Part shown: one piece after another, positions 1-12,003 of the stretch
Numbering within the stretch: the stretch's first letter is position 1
Layout of the letters: each line of letters starts with the position of its first letter
DNA from: Ligustrum vulgare
Lineage: Eukaryota; Streptophyta; Magnoliopsida; Lamiales; Oleaceae
Reading direction: 5' to 3'
DNA length: 64,000 nt
Assembly: GCA_963555705.1 (NCBI GenBank)
Contig: OY743187.1
Span: 13,406,133-13,470,132 of the forward strand
The notes under the pieces: model-generated
The model's input: only the letters and a program-made list of their open reading frames with translations
Database searches by the model: none
Told to the model about the DNA's origin: nothing
Translations under genes and position numbers: made by a program

Positions 1-1164
1 AGTCATTTACGATTTTATTAAGACATGTTAAGTATGAAATATTCATATGTTATGAATCTTTAAGTGAAATATACATGTTGAGTATGATATGAATTGATAG
101 AAGCCTAAATTTTAATTTATTCATTTTAATGTAGAATCATGAGACATAGAGGATATTGATATGAATTTTGGTTCATATTAAGCTTAGTAAGATTGACTCA
201 ATTAGAAATTAAGTTGGGTTGTAACTTTGGCCCAAAATATATGGAATAATATATTAAACAAACAAAATTGATAATGAATTGTACAATAATTTATCCCTTT
301 ATCACTACCTTTGTGTAAAAACAAGGGAAAAACTGTGGATGGTTATTAGTACTTCCTCTTCAAGTTTCAATTTTCGGTTCAATAATTTATCCCTTTATCA
401 CTACCTTTGCTTAAAAGTAAGGAAAAACTGTGGATGATTATTGGTACCACTCTTCAAGTTTCAATTTTGAAAAAAAAAAAAAAAAAATATGATTTACGAA
501 TGATTTTCAAAATAATCTTTGTCGTCAAGTTTAGAAATGATGAGCCCTAAATGGACTTTGCATAATTGATTTTAGACATGTCACTAAGTATGAGAAGTCA
601 ACAGAAAGGACTAGATAATATTTTCGAATTATTCATCGTTTAGATTAAACGAGAAATAGAAAGTCAGTTTTATGAAGTTATGATGAGATGTTGAGATTAT
701 AAGTGATATGATTTTATTGAGATTTTTATGAGAAGAATTATGAAGTTGGAGATTTAAAGTTTAGGCTCTTAATTATTGAGAAATAAGGACTTGATATGGT
801 GATATTAGAAATTATGATTTGAAATTTCTATGTTGAGGAATTATGAATTGATTTTCTGGAATATTTATGATGATATTGAAGTTTGATGAAATTGTGATCA
901 AATGTACAATTAGTTATTATTGTGAGTTATGAAGTATGCTTACGATTTGGATAAGTCCAAATTTCAAAGGAAAACTCTGCCTAGAATTTTATCGTTTGGA
1001 GTTAAGAGCATAGTATGGTATGCAATCACTAAGAGAATTGAAGTTAGACATACAAGTTCATTTACATCACAAACGAGATTTAGTAGATGATAACAGAGAT
1101 ATTATTATTTTCTCATAAGGAGAACACACAAGAGTCACCCTAGAAAGGAAATACATGAAAACAC
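1..1164 (+). mobile_element. Leader remnant of Ty3/gypsy element A
   Basis: AT-rich DNA with no credible reading frame. Positions about 283-472 hold a roughly 95-bp segment twice in tandem, each with the string TTTATCCCTTTATCACTACC. The same duplicated segment occurs in reverse complement at about 9700-9860, in the 5' leader of element B. I therefore read this as the untranslated leader of a related element on the + strand (element A) whose 5' LTR lies left of the window. No gag follows it. About 480-1160 is featureless and may partly belong to the LOG cassette flank. Confidence 0.5.
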
Positions 1165-1429
1165 GCAAAAGCAAAAGAAAGCAACATGGGAAATTCCTCA
1201 AATTGAGAGATGTGTTTTCGGAGTAGCCGTATCCTACCACCTCTGACCTTTTGAGGAAATAAAGAAACCTTCAAAAAGGTGTGTTTCGAGAGTAAGAATA
1301 CTCCGTAATCTACCACCTGGAACCTTTGAGGTACACACAAGATTTAAACATTAAGGAAAATCCTAGGAAATTAGAGGGGTGTCTCGAGAGTAAGAATACT
1401 CCGTACTCTACCCCCACCTATTCTAAGAT

Positions 1430-2083
1430 TCATAAAGTTAAGTTTACATTAACCGGACTCCATTTTCGCTTGATTCCCCTTCCTTGCGACCAATCTATCT
1501 TAACCCCTGCTGGATCTTGTATTGAGATATATGACTGCAGCTTATCCAGTAGTTCATCAATAGTAGGAGCAGAAATAAGAAGCCTTCTGGAAAATGGAGA
1601 GATGAATCCCTGTTCCACAGCATAATCAAGAAAGGTTAACAAGCCATCAAAGAAATTGTTAACATTCAAAAGCCCAATAGGCTTAGTATGGAGATCTAGT
1701 TGAGCCCATGAGGTAATGTTAAAGATTTCTTCTAAGGTACCAAAACCTCCGGGCAGGGCTATAAAGGCATCAGAACCATATAGCATACAAGTTATGCGTT
1801 CATGGATGGATAAGGTTTGAACTTCATGCCCTCGTGTTTTTCCTGCAACATCTACCAAAGGGACATGTATGACACCGATTACTTTTGATTTCTCTGCAAG
1901 AGCAGATTGGGAAACACAACCCATTAGACCACTGCTACCACCCCCATACACAAGAGTGATACCTTTTTCCCCCAGTTTCTTTCCAAGATCTACGGCCGCT
2001 TCTAGATAACTGAAGCCTTTCCCCACTTTTGATCCACAAAATACACAAATAGTTTTGATCTGTCGAAGTTTTGGTGCTTCCAT
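1430..2083 (-). CDS. LOG: LOG-type cytokinin riboside 5'-monophosphate phosphoribohydrolase, copy 1
   Basis: Intact single-exon 217-aa protein. LOG enzymes release free-base cytokinin from cytokinin riboside monophosphates in one step, in the cytosol and nucleus. Visible hallmarks are the Rossmann start ICVFCGS (about residues 12-18), YGGGSSGLMG (about 46-55), and the family signature PGGFGTLEE (about 110-118) with its catalytic Glu. The Arg of the usual MHxRK segment is kept (SIHER), but the following Lys is replaced. Length matches plant LOGs (about 210-225 aa), but plant LOG genes normally contain introns. It lies 310 bp downstream of the Cys-rich gene on the same strand. A TTTAAATAG box precedes it. 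About 93% identical to the copy at 20485-21138. A host retrogene is an alternative, but the shared two-gene context argues for a mobile cassette. Confidence 0.88.
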   Translation of the reverse strand: MEAPKLRQIKTICVFCGSKVGKGFSYLEAAVDLGKKLGEKGITLVYGGGSSGLMGCVSQSALAEKSKVIGVIHVPLVDVAGKTRGHEVQTLSIHERITCMLYGSDAFIALPGGFGTLEEIFNITSWAQLDLHTKPIGLLNVNNFFDGLLTFLDYAVEQGFISPFSRRLLISAPTIDELLDKLQSYISIQDPAGVKIDWSQGRGIKRKWSPVNVNLTL

Positions 2084-2157
2084 CTTTGATAGTATAGAAG
2101 AGAAAACTTACCAAGAAGATGTGATTTTGGGATGCCTGAACTATGAAATATGTTTGG

Positions 2158-2166
2158 CTATTTAAA
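2158..2166 (-). promoter_or_regulatory. TATA-like box before LOG copy 1
   Basis: TTTAAATAG on the - strand, about 75 nt before the LOG start. The same box at nearly the same distance precedes LOG copy 2. Confidence 0.4.
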
Positions 2167-2393
2167 GCCGGAAAAATTTACTGTTTTTGATTGATTCTGA
2201 AAAAGTAAAGATTTACTTTTGACAAAATCAGCCTACTTTTGACTATTTTATCAAAGCTTTCATCTTTCGGTGATTTATTTTCCAGCTTTATCAAACCTCG
2301 AGAAAGGAAAATATATTTTTACCAACCTTTATCAAAACGCGTGAAAGGAAACAAAAGAATATTTTAAATATGTATCAAGAGATTTACCTTATA

Positions 2394-2939
2394 TCAATGC
2401 TGATTTGCCACAACCTCATTGTGTAAAACAGACTGGCAGATAGGATCTTTTGCAGTTATATTTTTGAGACTATAACGATTTTTGTCTTCGTTAAACTGAG
2501 CGTATAAGGAGAGAAGTTCACGTTGCACATAACCACTTGGGTGCGTCTCAAGAGTCAGTCGAATATCATCCAAAGACTCCTTACTCAGTCCACCCTTTAT
2601 GAATTTGATTTTATCATCCCGATTAGTAGAAGAATATCCTACTATTTTGCAACGAGTATCACAGTTCCAACGAGCACATTTGTAGCAACCATTCAGCCTT
2701 TTTGCTCTTCGTTTCTTTGCGAAGGTGCTTTTGCCTAAACCAGGCATGTGCTTTGGAAATGTCATAGGTAATTCACCAGATAATCGAACTTTTGCTTTGA
2801 TCAACCAGCGAACATCTTCTGGAATACCATGAGCCATCAGCAACCTCAACCTTTCGAGCCTAATTCGATAAATTTTTCTCAGATCATTCATAGGAAGATT
2901 GGAATAATACTTGCGAATGTTTGAAAGGATGATATCCAT
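2394..2939 (-). CDS. Virus-like Cys-rich nucleic-acid-binding protein, copy 1
   Basis: Intact 181-aa single-exon protein. Residues about 73-96 carry a basic run (KKRRAKRL) followed at once by CYKC and CDTRC, a four-cysteine cluster CX2CX4CX3C. Next come a GYSS segment and an FIKGG segment. This order (Arg/Lys-rich run, CxxC, second Cys pair, G-S, then F-I-x-x-G) resembles the small cysteine-rich proteins of carlaviruses and vitiviruses, which bind nucleic acid and act as silencing suppressors or nuclear regulators. The Cys spacing is shorter than in those. The N-terminal 70 residues are helical-looking and the C-terminal half is not recognised. I chose the ATG at 2939 because both copies share it. 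About 83% identical to the copy at 19679-20224. Function is inferred from motif resemblance only. Confidence 0.75.
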   Translation of the reverse strand: MDIILSNIRKYYSNLPMNDLRKIYRIRLERLRLLMAHGIPEDVRWLIKAKVRLSGELPMTFPKHMPGLGKSTFAKKRRAKRLNGCYKCARWNCDTRCKIVGYSSTNRDDKIKFIKGGLSKESLDDIRLTLETHPSGYVQRELLSLYAQFNEDKNRYSLKNITAKDPICQSVLHNEVVANQH

Positions 2940-2971
2940 TTTTGATGGATCTAACCTCTTCCCAACATGAT

Positions 2972-2980
2972 CTATTTAAA
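2972..2980 (-). promoter_or_regulatory. TATA-like box before Cys-rich gene copy 1
   Basis: TTTAAATAG on the - strand, about 33 nt before the ATG. It is conserved at the same place in copy 2. The spacing implies a very short leader if it works as a TATA box. Confidence 0.4.
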
Positions 2981-3300
2981 GGTATAAAGGAACTAAGTGG
3001 ATCCATCTGATATTGATTCCAGCAAGAAAGCGCGGAATAGAATAATGAAAAGAAGAGACAAGAATTAATGCGCTGTTTAATTTTATCGATAAAGGAAGAT
3101 TTGATGATAAGATTTTGAGATACAGAATATTTTCTTGGATTTGGTACTGATATTTTAGGTATAATAATAAGTAAGTAAGGTATGGTGTGATGATACGGAA
3201 ATACGTGAAAGTGAAATAAGGACCGTATCGAATCAGAATTCATAAGTATGTACAAGTGAAAGAAATACCTTGCGGGAAATGTTGTGACAATTAAGTGAAG

Positions 3301-3864
3301 AATTTTAGTTATTTGGGAGCTAATTATTTATTTGAATTTTGCAGAACGTTTTGGTTACAAATATGGAAAAGATAAGCTGATGATATTATGTTGATTGATG
3401 AATAATATGTTTGGATATATTACATAGGGAATATTCAGGTAACCATTTTATTTACTTTGGGATATTTGGTGATAAGAAGAAATGACTAATTATTATGGTA
3501 TGATATGTTAGTAAAGATTTATTGAAATTTTAGAGATATTAATACGAATATTTGAGGTCACATGATACGATGATAAGTGACAGGTTACATGAGTACTACA
3601 AGACATGATGAAATATCACATACGATTGGGAATTTTCCTTTTGAGTCAGAATTTATGAGTAGACACATATGTCTATTATTGATAGAAAAGTCCATGTTTT
3701 GAAGAAAAACAAAGATATGCATTTAGTCAAAGTCCAGTGGGTTAAATATAGTAGCAATGATACTACCTAAGAGAAGAAGAGAAGAGATTCTGATTAAGTG
3801 TTCAGAAATCATAAGATCAAGTAAGTTTAATTTCGAGGACGAAATTATTTTAAGGGGGTAAGTT
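3301..3864 (+). pseudogene. Degenerate 3' end of gypsy polyprotein (element A)
   Basis: Around 3690-3850 a broken + strand reading frame matches the end of Ty3/gypsy polyproteins: a V-Q-W-V-K-Y stretch like the V.W....ATWE motif near the C-terminus, interrupted by stops, then the standard run TTTCGAGGACGAAATTATTT and a polypurine tract AAGGGGG directly before the LTR at 3865. Upstream, 3301-3690 shows no recognisable domain. Confidence 0.6.
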
Positions 3865-4156
3865 TGTAGCAACCAAGAATTTTTACGCGATTAATAATTA
3901 TTTTAATAGAAAATCGTGTCGCTACTATTTCACCCATTTTTATTAAGTTAACGCAGCGACGTATTCGTATAGCCAAGTCAAGAAATAATCGAGATCGTTC
4001 GATTTTAAATTAAATTCCGAATTTCTAAAAATATCTCCATTCTCTTGATTTAAAGTATATTAAGTCCAAATACTTAATTCAATGTTATCCCAATATTTAT
4101 TTATACAAAAATTACTTTTATTATTTAAATTAAGAAAATATATGCAAGCATGAGAG

Positions 4157-4655
4157 GTTCCATTATATGTAATCATGAAGAGCATAATATTTGTATAAAA
4201 AATGGAAAAGTATATGAATGATTTATATACTCCATTATATATAATCATGAAGAGCATAATATTTGTATAAATATGGAAAAGTATATGAATGATTTATATA
4301 CTCCATTATATATAATCATGAAGAGCATAATATTTGTATAAATATGGAAAAGTATATGAATGATTTATATACTCCATTATATATAATCATGAAGAGCATA
4401 ATATTTGTATAAACATGGAAAAGTATATGAATGATTGATAAGACTCCATTATATGTAATCATGAAGAGCATAATATTTGTATAAAAAATGGAAAAGTATA
4501 TGAATGATTTATATACTCCATTATATATAATCATGAAGAGCATAATATTTGTATAAATATGGAAAAATATATGAATGATTGATAGACTCCATTATATATA
4601 ATCATGAAGAGCATATTATTTGTATAAATATGGAAAAGTATATGAATGGTGCTTT
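4157..4655 (+). repeat. 71-72 bp tandem array in LTR A
   Basis: About seven copies of a 71-72-bp unit containing GAAGAGCATAATATTTGTAT, slightly diverged, inside LTR A. Open frames across it are repeat artefacts. Confidence 0.9.
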
Positions 4656-4874
4656 ACTTTAAGAAAAGGATGTGTTAAAATTAATAGAATTGAATGATTA
4701 TGTTTACAATATGCCAACTTTATACATCTATTTAAACCCATCTCTTTTACACACAACTCTACACATATACACTTATTTTCAATCTCTTGACAAAATCCAC
4801 AAGTAAGAGAAATTCAAGGTGGTCAAGAAAGTTTTGGTTCGTTTACTACTACACTTCATTTTAATCTTTTAAAA

Positions 4875-5690
4875 GGTAAGTATATCTTATGTTTTTATGT
4901 AAAGTAAGTATGTTTTTATGAAATGTAAGTATATCTTATGTTTTTATGTAAAGTAAGTATGTTTTTATGAAATGTAAGTATATCTTATGTTTTTATGTAA
5001 AGTAAGTATGTTTTTATGAAATGTAAGTATATCTTATGTTTTTATGTAAAGTAAGTATGTTTTTATGAAATATAAGTATATCTTATGTTTTTATGTAAAG
5101 TAAGTATGTTTTTATGAAATGTAAGTATATCTTATGTTTTTATGAAAATTAAGTATGTTGTTATGAAATATAAGTATATCTTATGTTTTTATGAAAATTA
5201 AGTATGTTGTTATGAAATGTAAGTATATCTTATGTTTTTATGAAAAGTAAGTATGTTTTTATGAAAGGTAAATATACCTTATGTTTTTATGAAAAGTAAG
5301 TATGTTTTTATGAAAGGTATTACCTTATGTTTTTATGAAAAGTAAGTATGTTTTTATGACAAGTAAGTATATCTTATGTTTTTATGAAAAGTAAGTATGT
5401 TTTTATGAAAGGTAAATACACCTTATGTTTTTATGAAAAGTAAGTATGTTTTTATGACAAGTAAGTATATCTTATGTTTTTATGAAAAGTAAGTATGTTT
5501 TTATGAAAGGTAAATACACCTTATGTTTTTATGAAAAGTAAGTATGTTTTTATGACAAGTAAGTATATCTTATATTTTTATGAAAAGTAAGTATGTTTTT
5601 ATGAAATGTAAATACACCTTATGTTTTTATGAAAAGTAAGTATGTTTTTATGACAAGTAAGTATATCTTATGTTTTTATGAAAATGTTTG
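4875..5690 (+). repeat. About 49-bp tandem array in LTR A
   Basis: About sixteen copies of a 49-bp unit built from two half-units, each containing GTTTTTATG after TAAGTAT. Later copies carry ACACCTTATG variants, showing block-wise homogenisation. Confidence 0.9.
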
Positions 5691-6196
5691 GATCATTGCT
5701 ATGAAATCAATCTCACAAGATTGTTATGGGTTCCATATGATATGTTTATGATTATGCTAAGGGGACCGGAGTTTAGTAGCGCTACACATAAGAATTCTTG
5801 CCATTTAAGTTCGGTAAAATTCTTGTGTCTCCCTATGTTTATGAGTATTTCGATCCTATCCTATGTTATGATGAAAATGATCCATATGCTTTCAAAAGAA
5901 AATTTATGCTTGGTATACTTACTGGGATTTTATAAATCTCACTCCACGATATTTACCATTTTCAGATAATTGAAGGTTCGAGGCGGTCAACATGGAAGTG
6001 GCAAAAGTGGTTAAGATTGATGAGATAATTATGTTGAACTTTATGTAAGAAAATTATGTTCTATTTTTATTCAAAAATAAAATTATGGGATTCTAATTAT
6101 TCTTTTGAATAATTTTACATTACTATTTAAGTCTCGATAATATGATATGAGTCACTTTTAGTGGCACTCGAATGGTCGAGAATTCGGGTCGTCACA

Positions 6197-9100
6197 AATA
6201 CAATGTTTTTTCTTTGTCCAGGGTGAAATCTTTTCTTTTCTTCATATCGATTTCCATTTTGATAAATTCAATTGACTGATCCGCCTTCTGATGTTCCCTG
6301 ATCCTATCATGGAGTGTTGGCCGAATTGAGAGAGTTGTCATTCGAGCTACAGCGCTTGGAGGTGTTGCCACCACTTCAAGGCTCAATTTCTCGAATTCCT
6401 TCCATAATGGTTCCTACATGGTCAAAGTTGCCAATTGACTTGGCACCTTTCGACTCAAGGCATCTGCTACAACATTCGCCTTTCCGGGGTGATAATGTAT
6501 TTCACAGTCATAATCCTTCACTAATTCGAGCCACCTTCTTTGCCTCATATTTAACTCCTTCTGGGTGAAGATATACTTGAGGCTCTTATGATCGGTGTAA
6601 ATGTCACATTTACCCCCGTAAAGGTAGTGTCTCCATATCTTCAAGGCATGAACAACTGCAGCTAACTCCAAATCATGTGTGGGATAGTTCTTCTCGTGCG
6701 TCTTCAATTGTCGTGATGCATAAGCGACTACTTTGCCTTGTTGCATCAACACACAACCCAAACCTTGCTTCGATGCGTCACTATAGATAACAAAACCATC
6801 TACACCTTCAGGTATGGTTAGGACCGGAGCATTTGCTAGTTTATGCTTTAAAACCTGAAAACTTTGTTCACATTTTTCTGTCCAATTAAACTTTTCACCC
6901 TTACGTGTTAACTGTGTCAACGGTCCAGATATCTTTGAGAATCCTTCAATGAACCTTCTATAATATCCTGCTAACCCCAAGAAGCTACGAACTTCTCCTA
7001 CATTGGTTGGCCTTGACCAATTTGATACAGCCTCAACTTTGCTTGGATCTACTTCTATCCCCTTGGATGTGACAACATGTCCAAGAAATATTACTCGTTC
7101 CAACCAAAACTCACATTTCTTGAATTTAGCGTAGAGCTTCTCCTTCTTTAAGACTCCTAATATGATCCTTAGGTGTTCCTTATGTTCCTCATGACTCCTC
7201 GAGTAGATTAAGATATCATCAATAAACACGATGACAAAGCGATCGAGAAACTCGTGAAAGACACGGTTCATCAAATCCATAAAAACTCCAGGAGCGTTAG
7301 TTAGGCCAAATGGCATAACTAAGAACTCGTAGTAGCCATACCGAGTTCTGAAAGCTGTCTTTGAGACGTCGCTAGCTTTAATTTTCAATTGATGGTAACC
7401 CGATCTCAAGTCAATCTTGGAAAATACAACTGCACCACGGAGTTGGTCAAACAAGTCCTCAATCCTGGGGAGAGGATACTTGTTCTTGATAGTGATTCTA
7501 TTCAATTCTCTATAATCGATGCACATTCTCATCGAACCATCTTTCTTCTTGACAAATAGTACAGGTGTACCCCAAGGCGACACACTAGGTCGTATGAAAC
7601 CCCTATCCAAAAGTTCCTCGATTTGTGCCTTTAATTCTTGCAACTCTTTAGGCGCCATTCGGTAAGGAGCTTTAGAAATGGGTGCAGACCCGGGAATTAG
7701 GTCTATAGCAAATTCTACTTCCCGTTCTGGAGGCATTCCAGGAAACTCATCCGGAAAGACTTCTAGAAAGTCTCTAACTATATTTACATCACCGACCATC
7801 AAACCCGTTTTCTCCTCCTTGGCTACTATTGACATTAAAAACCCTGCACCATTTCCCGATCGTAGGATTTGTCGAGCTTTCAAAGCTGAGATAATGCATG
7901 GTAGTGATCTCCCTTTTGTTACTAGTAGTCGAAGTTCCTTCTCTCCTAGAATCTGGAAGACTACTTCCTTCTCGAAACATCGAATTGTGGCATGGTTATT
8001 TGATAACCAGTCCATACCTAGAATCACGTCGAACTCGTGCATGTCTAACACATATAATTCTATTCCCAAGTATCTACCATCAACCTCTATTCTTGCTGTC
8101 TTAACTGCATGAATTGCATTTAACACATCTCCAGATGGAATGCATACTTCTAAAGGCAATAATACAGGTTCAATACTCATGCCTAGTCTACGCACACACT
8201 TAGAAGATATGAATGAATGTGTGGCACCAGAATCTATTAGTACATAAACAGGAAATCCGGACACTAGAATGTTACCTGCCAAGACATTCCGGTCGTGGTC
8301 CTCCTCCTGTCTTGTTAAAGCATATACCCTTGCCTGTCCCTTGGGTGCATTCTCTTGCCTCTGCTGTTTGTTGCCATTTTTCTGCTGTGGGTTACTTTTC
8401 AGTGGGTTCTTTGGGCAATACTTGGATATGTGTCCCTGTTCGCCACATCGGAAACAAGCATTCGTTCCAACGAGGCATTGTCCCAAATGATGTTTTTGGC
8501 ACTTGTTGCAAAGTGGGAAGTCTTTTGTGGTAGTCGGAGTTGGGCCGTTTTTATTTTTCTTTGTAAAGTGTTGCTTCTTGTTGTCCTCCCACTTACGCTT
8601 CTCCGGTTGTCCGGACTGTTGTTGCTTAGAATCACTATAAGAATTCTCCCTGAAATTGGCTAATTGGGCTTAAGCTAGCACCGCATGGTATGTAGGCAAT
8701 TCAAAAGTTACCGCAGCCTGCCTAAGGTCATCCCTCAAACCTTGTTCGAAACGCCTTGCACGTTTGAGCTCGGTGTCAACCAATTCTGGAGCGTAGCGTG
8801 ACAACTCGTCAAATTTTCTTTCATAGTCTGTCAAGGTCATTGCTCCCTGTTTCAACATCAAAAACTCTGCTTCCTTCTGGCTCCGGATACTCGGTGGGTA
8901 GTACTTTTGAAGGAATAGTTCCTTGAATTGATCCCATGTCCATATGTGGTTGCAAGCTCTAGACCTAGCGGTTGAGTCCCACCAGTGTCTGGCTCCTTTT
9001 TGCAACATGAATGTTGTACAAGTTACCTTCTTCGGGTTTGGACATTCGATGAGGTCAAATATCCTCTCAATGTTAGCTATCAAATCTTCAGCTACCAACG

Positions 9101-9320
9101 GGTCAGGACCACCCTCAAAAGTTGGCGGTTGAAGCTTTCTAAATTGCTCAACAATAGCAGCAGTATTCCTTTGGCCCTCGGTAGGAGGTACTGGAGCTGG
9201 CGGCGGTGCTGCCTGGGTGAAATTTCGCATCATTTCCATGAATTGTTGAGCAAATTGCGCGTCATTGGTATTGCCCTTAGTGGCATTCCTATTGTTTGTA
9301 TTTCTACTGCGAGTATCCAT
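6197..9320 (-). pseudogene. Ty3/gypsy gag-pol of element B, truncated
   Basis: One reading frame from the gag start at 9320 down to 6197, broken by in-frame stops at 8670-8672 and just below 6414. In order: gag capsid region (ARHWWDS, QFKELFLQKYYP motifs), zinc knuckle [14 protein letters not shown], aspartic protease ([20 protein letters not shown]), reverse transcriptase with FIDDILIYS, RNase H ([18 protein letters not shown]). The start of the integrase linker is present (LDKEKTLYL) and then the sequence switches to the end of LTR A. Integrase is not in the window. The type is a plant Ty3/gypsy element, probably chromovirus. Confidence 0.9.
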
Positions 9321-10673
9321 CTCCTTAAATAAAATGGAAAAATTATTAAGAATTGAGACGAGTTTAGGAAAGGAAACATAATGACATTTCTTTCAAGAAT
9401 GGAAGTTTTTTTTTTTTTTCAAAAGTTTCATAAATGGATGTTTCTATTATCGAAATTTCATTGGTGTTTCTTTAAAGTTTATTCATAAAGTTTTGAGAGG
9501 AGGAATTATTTTCTAGTAGTACTATTGTCTTTGTTTTATTGATTTGGACATCACTATTAAAAGGCTTCGAAGAAATTGGAGGGGTCACTGTGGTCCCACT
9601 TAAAACCCAATTTCTTTAGGCATGTTAATAGCCTGGTGACAAAGCCCTCTAATGCCGCGAACGTGCCATTCAAGAAAACTCGAACAAAAGTAACAATAAT
9701 TTTTCACAGTTTTTCCCTTGCTTTTTACACAAAGGTAGTGATAAAGGGATAAATCATTGCACTAGGATTTGGAATTTAGAGAGGAGATACAAATGATCAT
9801 CCACAGTTTTTCCTTGCTTTTACACAAAGTTAGTGATAAAGGGATGAATCATTGTATGAGAATTCATTATCATCTTATTGTTTATTATGAAAAGCTTTAT
9901 ACCCGACTAAAATTTTTTCCTCGCTAGGCATACATGCAACTCACATAACTACTACAATGTCTTGCTAACAAACTAAAATCAATTATTATCATATGAAACA
10001 AAAAAAAAAAAAAACATTTATGACGTAACATTATTAAATTTCATACTTATCATGCTTACAATGAAATCACAAATAACTAATAACTTGTAAAAACAAGTAA
10101 CATACCTTGTTCGATAAGTCAAGACGTGGAGAGACGTAGCGGAGCGATAACTTAAAATATCTCATAACTAAAATACTATTTCTTAGAAAAATAGTCATCA
10201 ATTCATATCTTCATATAAGGTTGGGCTTAATTAACCTATTATCATTACACATTATAATCTAAGTAGCCCAATTAAAGTTTACATAAAATTAACCCAATTC
10301 AACATAATAGCAAAAAAATATTTATTAGCCCGATTAAATTTTCATATAAATTGAACCCATACTATCATTAAAATAATTTTGGTAGTCCAAATAAATTTTC
10401 ATACAAGAGCAAAAGCTCAAAAAGACTGCGCACTGTTTACGTCAGTGAACAATGACGCGAACAGTAGGCGGGTACTGTTCACCGACGTGAATTTTTTATT
10501 TTTTTATTTTATTTTTTTTGGTGTGACGTGAATTTCATAAAAAAAGAAAAAAATAAGACAAACAAATATACTTAACCCTAAATAACATAATTTATCTTCT
10601 ATTTCAAAACAATTTTTTTTTTTTTTGAAGATATTAAAGTCTACAGGAAAGCATACCTTCGCTCTGATACCAA
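9321..10673 (-). mobile_element. 5' leader and primer-binding site of element B
   Basis: Untranslated leader between gag and the LTR. The primer-binding site TGGTATCAGAGC (initiator tRNA-Met) lies at 10660-10671 on the - strand, two bases from the LTR. A duplicated segment at about 9700-9860 is the inverted counterpart of 283-472. Nothing else coding was seen. Confidence 0.8.
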
Positions 10674-11252
10674 CTGTGACGACCCGAAACCTTAACAAAT
10701 CGAATGTCACGAAACTTGCATAACTCATAAGATAAAAATAATTTAACAAATAATTTCATAATATTTAAATCGTCATAAAAAAGAACTCAAATTAAACATA
10801 ATAATTTAATTAAAGAAGCCAACAGTAATTAAATGTATCTAGAACTTTTAAAAGTAAAAACTATAGATAAAAGTCTAATTTATTTTCTGATCCGTTATCG
10901 CTCGCCATCTCCACATTGACCTTCTCGAACCAATCAATTATCTGGAAAGGGGAAAACATAAAGGGGGTAAGAAAATCTCAATAAGTATACACGTGTTTAT
11001 CATAAGTCTTGAAATCATAATTCATACGTAATGGAGACATGAAAACTATACCGAAAATAGGTGGTATGAGTTTGCATGCGTAGCGCTACTAAAACTCCGG
11101 TTTGAATCTTAGAACATACATATTGACCACAACATATTATTTAAAAAAAAAACATAACGTAAAATTACACGTATATACTTACTGTCTCGTGGATGAATTA
11201 ATGATATAACTTTAAAACGCTTCGAACTTGTGCGTGCAAAAATTCTCTTGCT

Positions 11253-11317
<65 letters not shown>

Positions 11318-12003
11318 TATATATATATGTATATATGTATAATATGTATGTTATGATTGATTGATAGAGAGAGAAAGAGAGAGAAAAGATGATTTTTTTT
11401 TTTTGTGTGTGGTAAAGAGAAGTGACGTGAGGGGGGTATTTATAGGGTGAAGTTTAACTAGTTTAGGTATCAAAATCATTCCTTATATTGAACACATGAT
11501 TTTGGCCAAGATGGAAGTAATATAATTTTTCTTGGAGTAAATAATATTATTTCCATATGAAGTAATATTTTTATTTTCATAATTCATAATTTCCATGCGT
11601 ACATATATCTTACCATTTTTCCTATAAATCAAATTTCCAATTTTTCCTTATATGGAGATATATACATATATATCAAAATTTGATTACCATTATTAAGGTA
11701 ATAAATATTGATTTGAAATAATTATACTAAAATTAAATATTCTAATATATATCATAACATGCATCATACCAATTATATATTATATTATAATATATTACAT
11801 ACATATATATATATACACGCTAACATATATAATATATAACATACTTAATATATAATATAGCATAGAAATTTAACCCTAAAAAATATACGTGGGTTTCCAA
11901 TATGCAGTCCAAATTAATTGCACCCAAGATCCTTAGTTAGTGGTCAACATCTAATTGACCCCTAGACTATAAAGTAATTTAACTTAAGAGTATGAGTGTT
12001 ATA
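10674..12003 (-). mobile_element. 5' LTR of element B
   Basis: Read on the - strand it starts TATAACACTC (probably an original TGTAACACTC) near 12003 and ends CGGGTCGTCACA at 10674, about 1.33 kb. It lacks the tandem arrays of LTR A. On its far side the pararetroviral reverse transcriptase is cut off in mid-domain. Confidence 0.75.
11256..11328. repeat. (TA)n microsatellite
   Basis: An almost pure TA run of about 70 bp inside LTR B. Confidence 0.95.

Larger units (their letters stand above)
1165..3300 (-). mobile_element. Two-gene cassette copy 1 (Cys-rich protein + LOG)
   Basis: This segment is collinear, in reverse complement, with about 19300-21500. The similarity covers both genes, the spacer, the DNA upstream of the Cys-rich gene (to about 3290) and the DNA downstream of LOG, where a short tract with a CGGAGTATTCT-like core recurs. 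Flanking similarity is interrupted by indels while both reading frames stay open. It lies between the leader and the 3' end of gypsy element A, so it was either inserted into A or carried by it. The ends are not sharp and no LTR of the element C type was found here. Confidence 0.7.
3865..6196 (+). mobile_element. 3' LTR of Ty3/gypsy element A
   Basis: Begins TGTAGCAACC right after the polypurine tract and ends GGGTCGTCACA, giving 2332 bp. It shares its end and internal blocks (the CGGAGTTTAGTAGCGCTAC region near 5770 and a GGTTCGAGGCGGTCAACATG block near 5973) with the LTR of element B, which runs the other way. The extra kilobase compared with LTR B is made of two tandem arrays. Immediately beyond 6196 the pol of element B begins, so element A was inserted into B. 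Confidence 0.8.

Noticed and set aside
4060..4543. Repeated FMI(I/T)YNG small proteins
   Set aside because: Translation of the 71-bp tandem array in LTR A.
7678..8112. Open frames on the + strand across the gypsy pol
   Set aside because: Antisense shadows of the protease/RT coding strand with no family features.
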